The notes under the pieces: model-generated
What the model saw: the letters and a program-made list of their open reading frames with translations, nothing else
Told to the model about the DNA's origin: nothing
Database searches by the model: none
Shown: in pieces, positions 1-10,063 of the stretch
Layout of the letters: each line of letters starts with the position of its first letter
Position numbering within the stretch: position 1 is the stretch's first letter
From: Nakazawaea peltata
Taxonomy: Eukaryota > Ascomycota > Pichiomycetes > Alaninales > Pachysolenaceae
Direction: 5' to 3'
Length of the DNA stretch: 64,000 nucleotides
Assembly (NCBI GenBank): GCA_001599355.1
Contig: BCGQ01000006.1
Coordinates: 1-64,000 of the forward strand
Made by a program: the position numbers and the translations under genes

Positions 1-386
1 TATTCTCCATTTCCAAGATCTTGCATATACTCGTAGACCTCGTAGTCTGGACCGGTGTAAATACTGATCGACGAACTTCTTTCTGTAGCTGTGAAAGCGC
101 TACAAACAGAAGTTAAAGTAGTGTCAAATTTGATAGTACTAGACGTCTCGAAGTCATCAGTGACGTCACTTGAAGAAGAAGATGATGATGATGATGGTGA
201 TGATGATATAGTCGAAATAACTGATGTACCGGTTCTTGTTAATCCAAGAAGCGTTGTGTATGTGCTAATGACCTCAACAAGTGTTTGGGTCGTTAGTAAT
301 CCGGTAGAAGTAGTTGTTATGGTGGTTGCTGCTAATGTCGTGCTAATGAGCACGAATAGAAGCAGTAAAGGCGACTTGAATTTCAT
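1..386 (-). CDS. Secreted Ser/Thr-rich cell-wall or adhesin-like protein, N-terminal part
   Basis: The minus strand is open from an ATG at 386 down to base 1 (128 codons), so the gene is cut by the window edge. The product begins MKFKSPLLLLFVLISTTLA, a clear signal peptide with a likely cleavage before ATT. A Thr/Ser-rich stretch follows, with a run of about nine serines near residue 72 and a short acidic patch. This is the usual N-terminus of yeast GPI-anchored wall proteins, but no GPI signal or named domain is visible because the C-terminus is missing. The apparent ORF on the opposite strand (91-636) is its shadow; its Asp run is the complement of the Ser run. It lies next to a 4.8 kb gene-free stretch, which is its promoter side. 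The specific family is unknown. Confidence 0.65.
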   Translation of the reverse strand, partial: MKFKSPLLLLFVLISTTLAATTITTTSTGLLTTQTLVEVISTYTTLLGLTRTGTSVISTISSSPSSSSSSSSSDVTDDFETSSTIKFDTTLTSVCSAFTATERSSSISIYTGPDYEVYEYMQDLGNGE

Positions 387-2385
387 TTCTTCTGAGCTTC
401 AAAGTATTACAATGGCTTCGACCAACTATTGTGTCTTTACTTCAGAGAACAGAACAAAATCAATGTGGAGAAAAACAAGAGAAACGGTTGGACACATGAT
501 ACCTGGCAATGCCTTCAGTTTTATATTCCCAGCCTTTTGGATTTGTGGCAGGAGTGTGACGAGGGGGGTTTGCAGGGAACCCATGGAGTCGAGAACCGAA
601 ATAAAGATTCAAAAAAAGAAAAGACAAATAGATTAGTGCATTTACACATAGCCAGAGAAGTGGCATAAAATTTCATGCATGACACTACATCAGAGATGAA
701 TCTAAACTCTTCATTGAAGAATCATCTGATTGATTTGTGAGTTCTATCCCTTTTTTTAGGTTTATCCCTTCTTCTTCCCTCCGCGTTTAGATTTAATCAA
801 TTGTGCATGGCCGAGTATGCATCTCAAGGATTCCACGCACAATTCGACATTACAAACTTGCATATTGCATGCAGCATGGTGCGTCTCTGAATAAATATCT
901 GCCCTTTTCTATTTTGTCCAGCCCCGTTCTTTACTACACTGTTTTCTAACTCGTAGTGATTTCAAGACAGCGCTCGAATAAACTGCTCCATCTAGTATGG
1001 TGGTATTACAGTTCTTGACTCCTTCTTCTCCATTCTTCCTGAACTTTGACCCTTTCGTTTGAGTAGAAGTAAGCGAAGCTTCTTGAAATAGTCTGAGCTT
1101 CTGCAGTGCGCTAACAATTTTTTCCTTGTCAAAGACATCTTTAGGTCAAAGTGATGTCCGCTTATGTTTCCCTGCCTTAACATTTTTTCGCTCCCATGTT
1201 CGTAAATTGTGATAGCGAAGGTAGAAAAAATTGAATTACATAATCCTATTTCTATACAGATGTAATATACTTGTCTTTGCTTAGAGTGCAGAGAAGCCAG
1301 CAGCAAGGATTTTCATGAAGGACAGCGGACTTCAAACTTAGAGTTTGTACTGAATTGATCTAGTTACTGCTTAGTATCCCTTATCGAAGAAGGCCTCCTC
1401 TTGTTAGTATGCAGTAGCAGTCTTCCAGCCGGGACTTCGTATTTCAGCCAATTGAGGTATGTAATTATCAAGAGGCCCTCTCTGGGTGCGTCTCAGAGGG
1501 ATACTAGTTTCATTACGTGGTAAAAAGTCAGCTTTAGCTCTAGGTCTAAGAGACCACTACAATGTTTGACGATCAAGGCCACCGCAAGTCTAAGTTCAGA
1601 CAATTTATCGAGGCGATATTATTTAGTTCAGATCGCCCTTCACTTCCGGTAGTAAATCCCTTTAAATGACTATCATTTATGGAAATCAATAACCCCGAAT
1701 GGGTGACGATGTAGATGATCTTGAGTGCCATAACTGTTTTAGGCTGTTTGAAGTGTAGTTAATTTTAGAAACAAAGATCGTAGGGATTCTCAGAGGTTGA
1801 GGAGAGGGATTAGGCAAGGAGAAGCGGTCCACTTTGCTTCAATTCTACTATTATAGCATCCTCATCAAAGGCTCATCCTACTTCAGTCACTCCAATATTC
1901 TTATCTGATTCTCATACAACAGAGTCGGAAATATGGGGATAAGAGCCTAAACTATTATGCGGTAAGCTGTATTGTAAGGGCGGCAGCGTTGTAGAAGAAA
2001 AAAAAAAGGTTTTGTATAGGCTGTTTCCACGCAATGTAATATTTGAAGAGACATTACAGAAGCTTGCGCAAATCCCGGAAACGCACGTAATAACAAGAAG
2101 GAAAGACACTAGCGAGAAAATAAATTACGACCAGACACATAGTTGAAGTACAACCGTTCGAAAGATATCTGACAGCAATCATGTCAAGAACCGATCTCAT
2201 AGACCAATTATATGGCTCGTGCGTGGGAACAGTGTCAACAACTTGACCACATTCAAATTGATCTTTATGCGATTTTCGTTACTCCAGCCTATTCAGAAAA
2301 TCTATAATCGTGATCTCGAGCACGAAAAAAAAAACAATTGCTGGAAGTTAGCCGGCGTGCGCAAAGAACCCAAAAGAAATTTCTA

Positions 2386-2405
2386 AACAATAGTTCTATT
2401 GTTAG
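2386..2405. repeat. Near-palindromic repeat, copy 1
   Basis: AACAATAGTTCTATTGTTAG occurs here and again, identically, 419 bp downstream. Its arms AACAATAG and CTATTGTT are perfect inverted repeats around TT. After each copy a looser match (GAAA-TTTTATTGG) can be found at different distances, so the pair may be remnants of one dispersed element. The type of element cannot be told. Confidence 0.4.
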
Positions 2406-2804
2406 TAGAAGAACAACTAGCTATTATCTCTTAGCACAATTTCTGCGAGGTGAAATTTTATTGGCATTATAGTCTGCAAATATAGGTGAGTGCAGTATCC
2501 CATGTTTTCCCTTGATTCTCGAGTATTTTCTAACTGATGAAATCATGATACCCTGTAATAATCCCTGTCAGAAGGATATCGATCTCTAAAGCATTGAAAG
2601 TTACGTGAGGAGTATCGACTACATATCTAATTAGTGTTTGTACTTCATAGGAGAGTGATTTAGTAAAGTAATCTTGAAATATTTAGCAAATTAACGCTTG
2701 CCTACTGATCAGCGATTACGTGTGAGACCGGCAGAAAGTTAGAGATAGCTGATCGAGGTGGGAGATCAGTGCAGTGTGTATTGGGCCGATGTATATGAAC
2801 CGAT

Positions 2805-2824
2805 AACAATAGTTCTATTGTTAG
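2805..2824. repeat. Near-palindromic repeat, copy 2
   Basis: Identical 20-mer to that at 2386-2405, inside the same gene-free region. The flanking sequence differs except for a short GAAACTTTTATTGG match downstream. Confidence 0.4.
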
Positions 2825-5177
2825 CAAGAGAAACTTTTATTGGTTTGAGACTATTACTTAGAAAATCATGAGGAATGATGGCCTTCGAATTTAGCGAATA
2901 CAATAGGAATGAGCCCAAATTGTATGATAGAACCATAACCTCTGCCTCTAGACGTCTATCCTAATTGTCCTTTTGCATATGCGCCTTATATTAGATTTAT
3001 TGTTAACTCGTTTCTTTTCGGGTGCTCGGGTAGTGAAGCAGATCTCCTTGAGGTCATGACTATAGAACAAAACATCGGAAACTATTGTAAATATCAGGCA
3101 AATCCTTTTAGATACGAGAATTGGTCGATCACTCCATCTGTCGATTGTACATAATAATATCTACGGGTATAATGCACAATTATGCCTTTTTAAGACAATG
3201 GACCTCTGCCTGCCTCGGCAAATGTAGTCTGTGCAAGCAGAAAGCTGACTCTGCTTAATTGCAGTAAATTCTATAGTATAGAAATTACCTTGTTTAGAAG
3301 TTTTCTTATGGGAATACTGAAAATAAATGCAAATCTTGTCTGAGTATTCTTAATTAATCAGACAAAAAACTTGCTTCCGTTCGGCGATCTTCGACCTTAC
3401 GTTCATTAATTGCGGTAATTTATCCCCAAAGTGTTAATCCTCTGAAGATTCCATCGTCATATAACTTGGTATCTCTAAGTAAGGGAATACAGTCCCAAGA
3501 AGCGTGTCAAGATTGAGCGCGTTTGTAGAGTTGTTTGGGGTCCATTTATCGAGATATGACATGGCTGGGCTTAAGTTTATACTTTAAACTTCCTACATGT
3601 GCCCCACTGATAAACTAAATCTTAAATCAGTCAGATTTTCAACAAGTTGGAATGCAGAAATAAATTTCTTTTTAACGGAAGAGAAGAAAACATGGAAGAA
3701 ACTGTCATAAACCTTGTTATTGTCCGTAGAAATAAAGGGCCGTCTAAATTTTGGGTTTTTCTTTGTTCACAATAGTAACTATAACTTTAGAGAAAAATTT
3801 TTGCAGTAGATTATTTGATTTGCATGCTAACTCTTGGCCACAGAAGGGTGGTTCCCAGAAATTGGGTATTGTATTAGGCGCTCCTGTGTGTTCTATAAAA
3901 AAAGTTTTCTGTGCCACATGCCATGAACTGAACCACTTCAAAAAGTGCTCCACGCATCCCCTTTCGACCTCTCGTATTCCGTCAAAACTGGACACGCTCT
4001 TAAACCCAATTAGTGCATGGATTCGAACGCCGCTTTTGCCCTTCCGACATGAGCATTAAAATATTTTTTTGCAGTACTCTTACGTCAATGCCCATGTAAT
4101 AAGTGGTAAGTCGCATTAGGGGAGAGCTTACCACTGCCTCCGGATACTCCAACTTGACAGAATTAGGAAACGCCTCAAAGCTCAAAGAAGAACAGGGATT
4201 TAAGTTTGAAGAATTCAAAATGTAAGTTAAGATTAAAGTAAGTTATCTTAATTGTTTCGTGTGGTATTCTCGAGGCCGGATATTTTCTGTAGTTAGGGCA
4301 AAATTGATAGATACGATGCTTGATGAATTTCTCTGCTTGAGCAAAATGAAATAAAAAAAATCGGCTGCCTGCGAAAAGCGGAAAGCTTACATTTCGAAAA
4401 TACGCCATGCCAGTTACGTAAATGATAAACGAGAACGAACGGCAAGTATAGTAAGGAGTCCGCCAATGCTCTTTTAGATCGTTGAAGGGATACCCAGATG
4501 GTAGTCAAGGTGTAAAATAGCTCTATGTGTAAGAATACAATACTATTAGCATTAAGGACTTGGTTGGGGAGATTGATCCTTTGATACGAATTTTTCTCTT
4601 CGGAAACAATAGGATCGTAAATTTCTGTGTGTCTGACTAAATGTGAACCCTTCAAGGCGCAAAGAGCTCCCTAAAAGAATCACACAAAAGGATTTCAAGC
4701 CGGATGCGCTATTCTCAAATAATATTAATAAAATGCTCGCGAAATTAAGTATTAATACTCTCCTTTTCGGCATTTCGCAGTGCGTATTTCTGTATTGAGA
4801 CAAATTCAACTAACGAGGATAATAATAATGTAATATATTTGATATATTTGGTAATTTGAAATACACTCAAAAATTTAATTAGCCTCAAAATTGGAAGAAG
4901 GCGAGTTCGAAAAACGTTGCACTCACTCTAGAACCTAAAATCCTTGAAATTAACCCTGTAACATATCCTCGGCCTGTACATAATAGCCTTTCTAGGATGT
5001 TTCTATAGCTGTCTGGCGGTTAAAATTTTCAATTTTTAATATTATGCTCCAAAGGTGCACAGCACAAAAACAATAGCAAAATATCACTAATTACGCGATC
5101 TGATCTGGTGAAATAAGAACGAAAAGCTTCTATAAATATACTGTAAACGGCGGTTATTATTTGTGATATAGGGAAGA

Positions 5178-7406
5178 ATGACGGGGGAATCAGCAATAAA
5201 TAGACACAAGTCGACGAGATGGGTTCAAACAAGTGAGACCTCTTATGGAGATGATTGGGGGGAGATGAGCGGTTCAGAAGAGGGAAGTGGGCCAGAGACC
5301 GTTGACGATTCATTGGCGTTAGAGCAGGGGACCAAGAGTGAGAGCAAGAGGGTTAGCAGATTTGTGGTGACAAATCCCGATGCTTCTGGAGACGAGGATG
5401 AGGGGGAGCTGTCGGAACTGATGACACAAAGTAAAGATGATGATCCGGTGGTTCCAGAGGAAGTCGGCGCAGCAGATGAGGTTCAAGAAGAGGTAGTTGA
5501 CGATCTGGAGAGTGTGAGAGATGGAAAAGTGTCTGAAGACATTGAGAAATCAAGTGAACCAGGACAAGAAGAGAACTCAGTGGCTGATATTTCTGGTGAT
5601 AGTTCTGGTGATGTTTCTGGTGATATTTCCGCTGACGTCTCCGCTAATGCTCCCGCCGACATCTCCGCTGATATAAGCTCGGATTCACCAGCTGATACTA
5701 CCGGTAATATGAGCTCTGATATTGAACCAACCAAGCCACTCAATGTTCGTTCCAGAAAATCTTCCAGAAACCCCTCAGTCAACTTAGATGAGAACCAAAA
5801 TGATATTCTCTCCTCACCAAAACTGGAGAAACTTAAATCAAAAGACTACTCAAATATTAGTTCTGTTATGGAGGATTATTTGACCAAACGAGATTCGCAG
5901 TTTTATAAACCTGATGAAGAACAAGTTAAACATCACCTGGAACTCAGTGATTTGGAAGAAAATGATCAAGTTCAAGATGAGAACTCTGTGCCAGAAGAAG
6001 ATGACATCGATCATGTTCATCGGTTGAGTATTAGCAGTGGTCAACAGACTGGGGAGAAGAACACATTCAATGTTTCTGAGACTCCAAACGATTACAGTTT
6101 AGCTAGATCACTTTCATCGGGCTCCTTGTCGACAGGTAGTTGGTCTCTGAGAAGTTCGGCTCATGTTTTAAATGGGAGCAGCTCTGCTCGTGATTCTTTC
6201 CTTGCAAAAGTTTCTCAAAATGAGCGTAAAGTTAGCTCTTCAACGTATAATGATGTTGAGTCTGTGAATGAAGGAGCAGCCAAGGGAGCTGAAGACCCAT
6301 ATTATGACTCTTCTGATGAAGATAATGACTCTTTGAATATCAGACTGGGTCAGTCTATCAACTTTGGTCATTGGAGACCCAACACTTCCTCGTATCGTAA
6401 TGCTTTTATCAAGGATGTTAGAAACAATGATATGGATAGTATTCTGCCATCTATTGAAGAGGAAGAGGAAGAAGACCCAGAACAAGAAGTGGATGAAGAT
6501 GACGATGCGTATAGTTTTGACGATGCTTCGTTTGTGACGGACCAATCAAGTCTTCAATTCAGCGCAGAGGAGCTGCATTTCCGGATTAAACCACTTGATA
6601 CACTTGATGACTCTCCGGAATCAAACCGTGTCTCAACTTTAGATCCTCTGAGTAGAAGTATAGCGTACGATGACACTTATAGTGATAGCAATGCTACAGA
6701 AACCGAGGTTCTGGACGATACCAAAGATGAAATTAATGATGAAGACGAAGACACCACAGATATAGAGGATAGTTCTACAAGTTCAGTTGCTGAAGACTCG
6801 TCTAAGCAAAGATATACCAGTTTATTAGGACTGGAGACGGAGAAAAGACAGGCCAGTGTATCATCATCGATCCCAGATTCTGTTGCAACATCAGTAACTG
6901 CCACAGAAAGCCGTGCCGTAAGTGGAACGACACCTAGAATTGCCAGTGCCGGATCAGAGCTGTCTTCTCTGCTGACTGTATTGGCTCATAAGGCCACCAA
7001 GACCAAGAATTTCACTCCATTGAATATGAAATCGATCCAGCTGATTGGAAATTCTGAACTGAGGATAGCCGAGTTGAGAAGACTCAGGCAGGAGGAAATT
7101 GAAGTTTATACGGGATTACAAGATTGGTTGACAACTGAGTTGGCCAATAATATCAACAGCCAGGACACCTATGACCAATTGGGTCCTATTGCTTTAAATG
7201 CCTACAAACAACTGACGCCAACGACTCATTTACATGGACATTCAGTCACGGATATGATAACTAGACGTCATTCTATAAACTTCGGTAATGTAGTAGGACA
7301 TGGTAGGTTGAAATTGAAGAATAAGGTCGGTGATCATGGAGGAAATTTGGCTAAAGGTATTTTCAATAGGGGTAAGAAGATGATGAGAAATGGGGGTAAT
7401 GAGTGA
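5178..7406 (+). CDS. FYV8: FYV8-like protein of unknown function
   Basis: 742 residues, mostly acidic and Ser-rich low complexity, with two better-ordered ends. Near the N-terminus is the block STRWVQTSETSYGDDWGE, a motif seen in a fungal family of disordered proteins. The last 130 residues (from about 610, FTPLNMKSIQLIGNSELRIA) look folded and helical. Residues about 135-180 are a degenerate repeat built on D-x-S-A/G-D (positions 5580-5720). S. cerevisiae FYV8 (YGR196C) lies convergent to SKI6 (YGR195W), and here the gene is likewise convergent with RRP41/SKI6, which supports orthology more than sequence alone. FYV8 was named for a killer-toxin sensitivity phenotype and its biochemical role is not known. 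One copy of the TAGCAAAATATCA-type element lies about 100 bp before the start. Confidence 0.6.
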   Translation: MTGESAINRHKSTRWVQTSETSYGDDWGEMSGSEEGSGPETVDDSLALEQGTKSESKRVSRFVVTNPDASGDEDEGELSELMTQSKDDDPVVPEEVGAADEVQEEVVDDLESVRDGKVSEDIEKSSEPGQEENSVADISGDSSGDVSGDISADVSANAPADISADISSDSPADTTGNMSSDIEPTKPLNVRSRKSSRNPSVNLDENQNDILSSPKLEKLKSKDYSNISSVMEDYLTKRDSQFYKPDEEQVKHHLELSDLEENDQVQDENSVPEEDDIDHVHRLSISSGQQTGEKNTFNVSETPNDYSLARSLSSGSLSTGSWSLRSSAHVLNGSSSARDSFLAKVSQNERKVSSSTYNDVESVNEGAAKGAEDPYYDSSDEDNDSLNIRLGQSINFGHWRPNTSSYRNAFIKDVRNNDMDSILPSIEEEEEEDPEQEVDEDDDAYSFDDASFVTDQSSLQFSAEELHFRIKPLDTLDDSPESNRVSTLDPLSRSIAYDDTYSDSNATETEVLDDTKDEINDEDEDTTDIEDSSTSSVAEDSSKQRYTSLLGLETEKRQASVSSSIPDSVATSVTATESRAVSGTTPRIASAGSELSSLLTVLAHKATKTKNFTPLNMKSIQLIGNSELRIAELRRLRQEEIEVYTGLQDWLTTELANNINSQDTYDQLGPIALNAYKQLTPTTHLHGHSVTDMITRRHSINFGNVVGHGRLKLKNKVGDHGGNLAKGIFNRGKKMMRNGGNE

Positions 7407-7682
7407 AAATTTATAGGATATTAAATGATTTGGTAAGATTGTACTATATGTAGAATGACTTTGGTGGACTGGTTGGGTAATCGCAGCTAATACTTGAATA
7501 AGGTGATACAGGTCAAGTTTGGGTGGTGGGGTAAAAAGTCGTGCACAGACAATATATACTATTTAGGAAAGCTTACATAAGCAAGTTCATCTACTCTTCA
7601 ACATAAGTGGGTCTATTCAGATCCAACTAGAGTTCTAAATTGAAGTCATCTTCTATTCAAATGCTATTCATACTATACAAAG

Positions 7683-8420
7683 TCATTTATCATCCAATTT
7701 GGCCAATCTACGGTTTCCATGCTTACGAACTTGTTCATCCATAAGATCACGGACCCTGTGACTGCCGGCAATCGAAAGACTTAACACTTTCTCCAAATTA
7801 TCCAAAGGCATCCTATTTTCCAACAATAACAATGAGATCTTCTCGGTCTTCCCTACGATACCAATAGTGACGAAAGACAAATCCTTCTCTTCTAATGCAT
7901 TCAAGTCCAATAACGGGGTCAGATCATAGAGCCCTACACTGACTGAAGAGATATAGTCGTACATCGAGATACCTGCGTCGATGAGGGCTAAAGTGATGGC
8001 ATTAGCACACGAGGCAAGTAATCCACCATCTTGCAGTAATACGTTGACATTGATATCTATCAAAGTACGAGGATAATTCCCCACCATGACCGCCTGTTCA
8101 AAGGTCTTTTCTAACATGCTATTCAATTCTTGGATTCTTTTGTCGGATCTGGAGGTTCTTTTGCGGTCTATTGTGCTGAAAGTCGCCACGTTGATGGAAA
8201 TCTTGATTGTTGCTTGGGTAGCTGATAACTGGGCTCTGGAAATAGGTTCCATTGGTCCTTTGATCGTGCATATCACTTTGGAGTTTCCCATCTCTACATA
8301 GGAGGAGCCATCGGAAGAGTTTGGATGAGTATTGATGGAGCAACTGAAGTTTCTCAATTCGTTCCACCTACGTCCATCAACCCTAAGGCCCTCTGGTGTA
8401 TATAATTCCATACGAGACAT
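7683..8420 (-). CDS. SKI6: Exosome core subunit Rrp41 (Ski6)
   Basis: 245 residues starting MSRMELYTPEGLRVDGRRWNELR, nearly superimposable on yeast Ski6. It is an RNase PH-fold subunit of the six-membered exosome ring, which acts in 3' processing and decay of rRNA precursors, snoRNAs and mRNAs in nucleus and cytoplasm. The RNase PH blocks (ALIDAGI, VGLYD-TPLLDLN, IAGSHRVRDLMDEQVRKHG) are intact. As in all yeast ring subunits, catalysis is not expected. The start is fixed by the conserved N-terminus. A GAAAATTTTTC (RRPE) box lies at 8493-8503, 73 bp upstream, as in other ribosome-biogenesis genes. The CTG at 7920-7922 sits where S. cerevisiae has Thr, and the CTG at 8034-8036 also falls at a polar position. 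Confidence 0.97.
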   Translation of the reverse strand: MSRMELYTPEGLRVDGRRWNELRNFSCSINTHPNSSDGSSYVEMGNSKVICTIKGPMEPISRAQLSATQATIKISINVATFSTIDRKRTSRSDKRIQELNSMLEKTFEQAVMVGNYPRTLIDINVNVLLQDGGLLASCANAITLALIDAGISMYDYISSVSVGLYDLTPLLDLNALEEKDLSFVTIGIVGKTEKISLLLLENRMPLDNLEKVLSLSIAGSHRVRDLMDEQVRKHGNRRLAKLDDK

Positions 8421-8492
8421 GATTAGATGGTGATTTGGGCTGGACCTGCTTGCTGTCTAGTGGTCTCTTCAGCTTTGCAAAGGCAGAGAAGG

Positions 8493-8503
8493 GAAAATTT
8501 TTC
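8493..8503. promoter_or_regulatory. RRPE box upstream of RRP41
   Basis: GAAAATTTTTC, matching the ribosomal RNA processing element, lies 73 bp upstream of the RRP41 start on the minus strand. Similar boxes precede HGH1, NOC2, NAN1 and HAS1 in this window. Confidence 0.5.
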
Positions 8504-8566
8504 TAAGCAGGAGATAAATGGGAAAATGGACACGACTTTCCTAATTGAAGGGGGATGAGATGAAAA

Positions 8567-9817
8567 TTAGTCATTTTTCACACGACCTTTTGATGGCTCG
8601 TCCTGGTTAGAGAGGGGTGGTGATGAAGAAGAGGCAATATCATCGATGAAGAGGGAGAGGAGTGCCACATTGACAATGAAGAAGATGGCAGAAGCATAGA
8701 AAAGTTGACGGAAGGTGTTAATTCCGAGGAATTCCAATTTGTAGGCAAAGTTCAACCAAAGAGCTTGCGAAAGAATCCAAGCCACACCAGCCAAGATGCC
8801 AATAGAACGGTAAGGTTTGGAGAGAAGTCGAGAATTTTGTAAGTAAAATGGAAGGAAGCAGAGGAACCAAATGAAGTACTGGGATGTAATGACCTTGTTA
8901 AAAGTGACAAAGGAGAAAGTTTGGAGGAAAAAAGCGGCTGTGATGTTACTTTTTCCAAATTTGTATGGGATCAAGATCATGGAGAGAACGAGTTGAGGGA
9001 TGAAGGCCAATTGCTCCAATTTGATGGTTTCAGAGGCAGCAGAAGTGATTTCTGCAGAATTGAAATATAAAGACAAGTTATAGAGCGAGAAATTGTGACG
9101 ATGATCAACCCTAATGAAGTGATATAAGTAGGCCTCGTAAATGAATTGGTAGCCAAAGACTGCGTACATCAGAGCAGTCAACAGCAGTAAAGAGACAAGA
9201 CAACTGAGACCAAATCTGACTGCTTTAATGTTAATTAAGGCAAGAGGACCTTTGCCAGCCTCACTTAAATAGAATAACAGAGCTGGAACATAAATAATAG
9301 GATATAATTTGAAATGAACAGCAAGCCCTGCGAGTAAACCAGCGAGAATCTCATTTCCTGTAAGAAGAGCATGTAAAAAGGCCATAATAACGACGCAAAG
9401 TAAACTCTCTGCATTTCCTCTTGTACTAATAGTGATAACTACCGGGTTCAAGAGCCAAATAGAGCTCAATGCAATAAGTCGAGATTGTGAGATCTTCCCA
9501 CCAGAAGTCGTTCTCAAGATCTTCATGATCAAGACACCCGTGCACATGTCCAGAAATACAAAGACCAATTTTCCAAAACTGAACCAATAGTGATTTGGAA
9601 TCAATATCAAAGCCAAAAGTGGGGTATAACGATAAGTTTCACGGAGATACGGCGACTGGTCGTTGAACACGTAGTTCGCAGCATCCGAGAACACAAAGTA
9701 GTCAATGTCTGTATATTTGACTTCCATATACTTGTCTTGGACAAGTCCGAAGATGAAAAATCCGGCACGGAGCAACAATGCCGCTGAGAGGAGTACTGGA
9801 ATAGAACGAATAACCAT
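8567..9817 (-). CDS. GPI14: GPI mannosyltransferase 1 (PIG-M family)
   Basis: 416 residues with 8-10 hydrophobic segments. It is the ER enzyme that adds the first alpha-1,4-mannose from dolichol-phosphate mannose to glucosaminyl-acyl-PI during GPI-anchor synthesis. The luminal DXD-type motif lies in KYTDIDYFVFSD (residues about 34-45), followed by QSPYLRETYRYTPLLA, the family signature. Further blocks include NPVVITISTRGNAES and AVHFKLYPIIYVPA. The length matches the family (about 400). The ATG at 9817 gives the expected short N-terminal segment before the first membrane helix. It diverges from HGH1 with 246 bp between start codons. GPI14 and TMA22 are direct neighbours in S. cerevisiae (YJR013W, YJR014W) and lie 4 kb apart here. 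Confidence 0.95.
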   Translation of the reverse strand: MVIRSIPVLLSAALLLRAGFFIFGLVQDKYMEVKYTDIDYFVFSDAANYVFNDQSPYLRETYRYTPLLALILIPNHYWFSFGKLVFVFLDMCTGVLIMKILRTTSGGKISQSRLIALSSIWLLNPVVITISTRGNAESLLCVVIMAFLHALLTGNEILAGLLAGLAVHFKLYPIIYVPALLFYLSEAGKGPLALINIKAVRFGLSCLVSLLLLTALMYAVFGYQFIYEAYLYHFIRVDHRHNFSLYNLSLYFNSAEITSAASETIKLEQLAFIPQLVLSMILIPYKFGKSNITAAFFLQTFSFVTFNKVITSQYFIWFLCFLPFYLQNSRLLSKPYRSIGILAGVAWILSQALWLNFAYKLEFLGINTFRQLFYASAIFFIVNVALLSLFIDDIASSSSPPLSNQDEPSKGRVKND

Positions 9818-9893
9818 GGTTAGAATCTTTTAAGCTATATCAAGGTATAGAGATTATCAAGAACCGATCAACTTGAATCTATATCCAAAACAT

Positions 9894-9990
9894 GAGCAAA
9901 TTACTAAATATATCGAGGATCTTAACATGAAATATTATTGAGCAAAATACTAATAAAAGGTTTGCTCATCTTGAGCATAATACGAATAAA
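9894..9990 (+). promoter_or_regulatory. Array of three GAGCAAATTACGAATTTA-like elements (GPI14/HGH1)
   Basis: Three direct copies start at 9894 (GAGCAAATTACTAAATAT), 9940 (GAGCAAAATACTAATAAA) and 9973 (GAGCATAATACGAATAAA), in the divergent promoter of GPI14 and HGH1. The same element is found in many other intergenic regions of the window. Confidence 0.5.
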
Positions 9991-9993
9991 CGT

Positions 9994-10024
9994 AAAAATT
10001 TTTCAGCACTGATTATGTCATCGC
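9994..10024 (+). promoter_or_regulatory. RRPE and PAC-like boxes of HGH1
   Basis: AAAAATTTTTC (9994-10004, RRPE) and CATCGC (10019-10024, the core of the reverse-orientation PAC element) lie 40-70 bp before the HGH1 start. The pairing and order are typical of yeast ribosome-biogenesis promoters. Confidence 0.5.
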
Positions 10025-10063
10025 CTTTAGAAGCATCGAGATAGACCAAGTAAGTAGGAGACA

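Larger units (their letters stand above)
387..5177. other. 4.8 kb gene-free region
   Basis: No ORF here has a recognisable product. The longest (about 120 codons at 4293-4655, and 100-codon ones near 992-1306 and 3744-4059) overlap on both strands and have no family features. The first few hundred bases should hold the promoter of the wall-protein gene at the left edge, and the last 100 bases the promoter of the gene at 5178. A 20-bp near-palindrome occurs twice (2386 and 2805). The rest looks like unconstrained or decayed DNA, and I cannot exclude a regional centromere or origin. Confidence 0.5.

Noticed and set aside
91-636. 181-codon plus-strand ORF with a poly-Asp run
   Set aside because: It is antisense to a minus-strand frame with a signal peptide and Ser run; composition is explained by that gene.
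3751-4059. 102-codon ORF with a Cys/His cluster (CATCHELNHFKKC) resembling a zinc knuckle
   Set aside because: Spacing does not match the CX2CX4HX4C knuckle, an ORF of similar size overlaps on the other strand, and no other part of a mobile element is visible nearby.
4000-4080. GGATTCGAACG, resembling a tRNA T-loop in reverse
   Set aside because: The bases around it do not pair into a T stem and no acceptor stem or A/B boxes could be found.
4293-4655. 120-codon ORF on the minus strand
   Set aside because: No family features, overlaps other random ORFs, and lies in a region with no sign of coding constraint.
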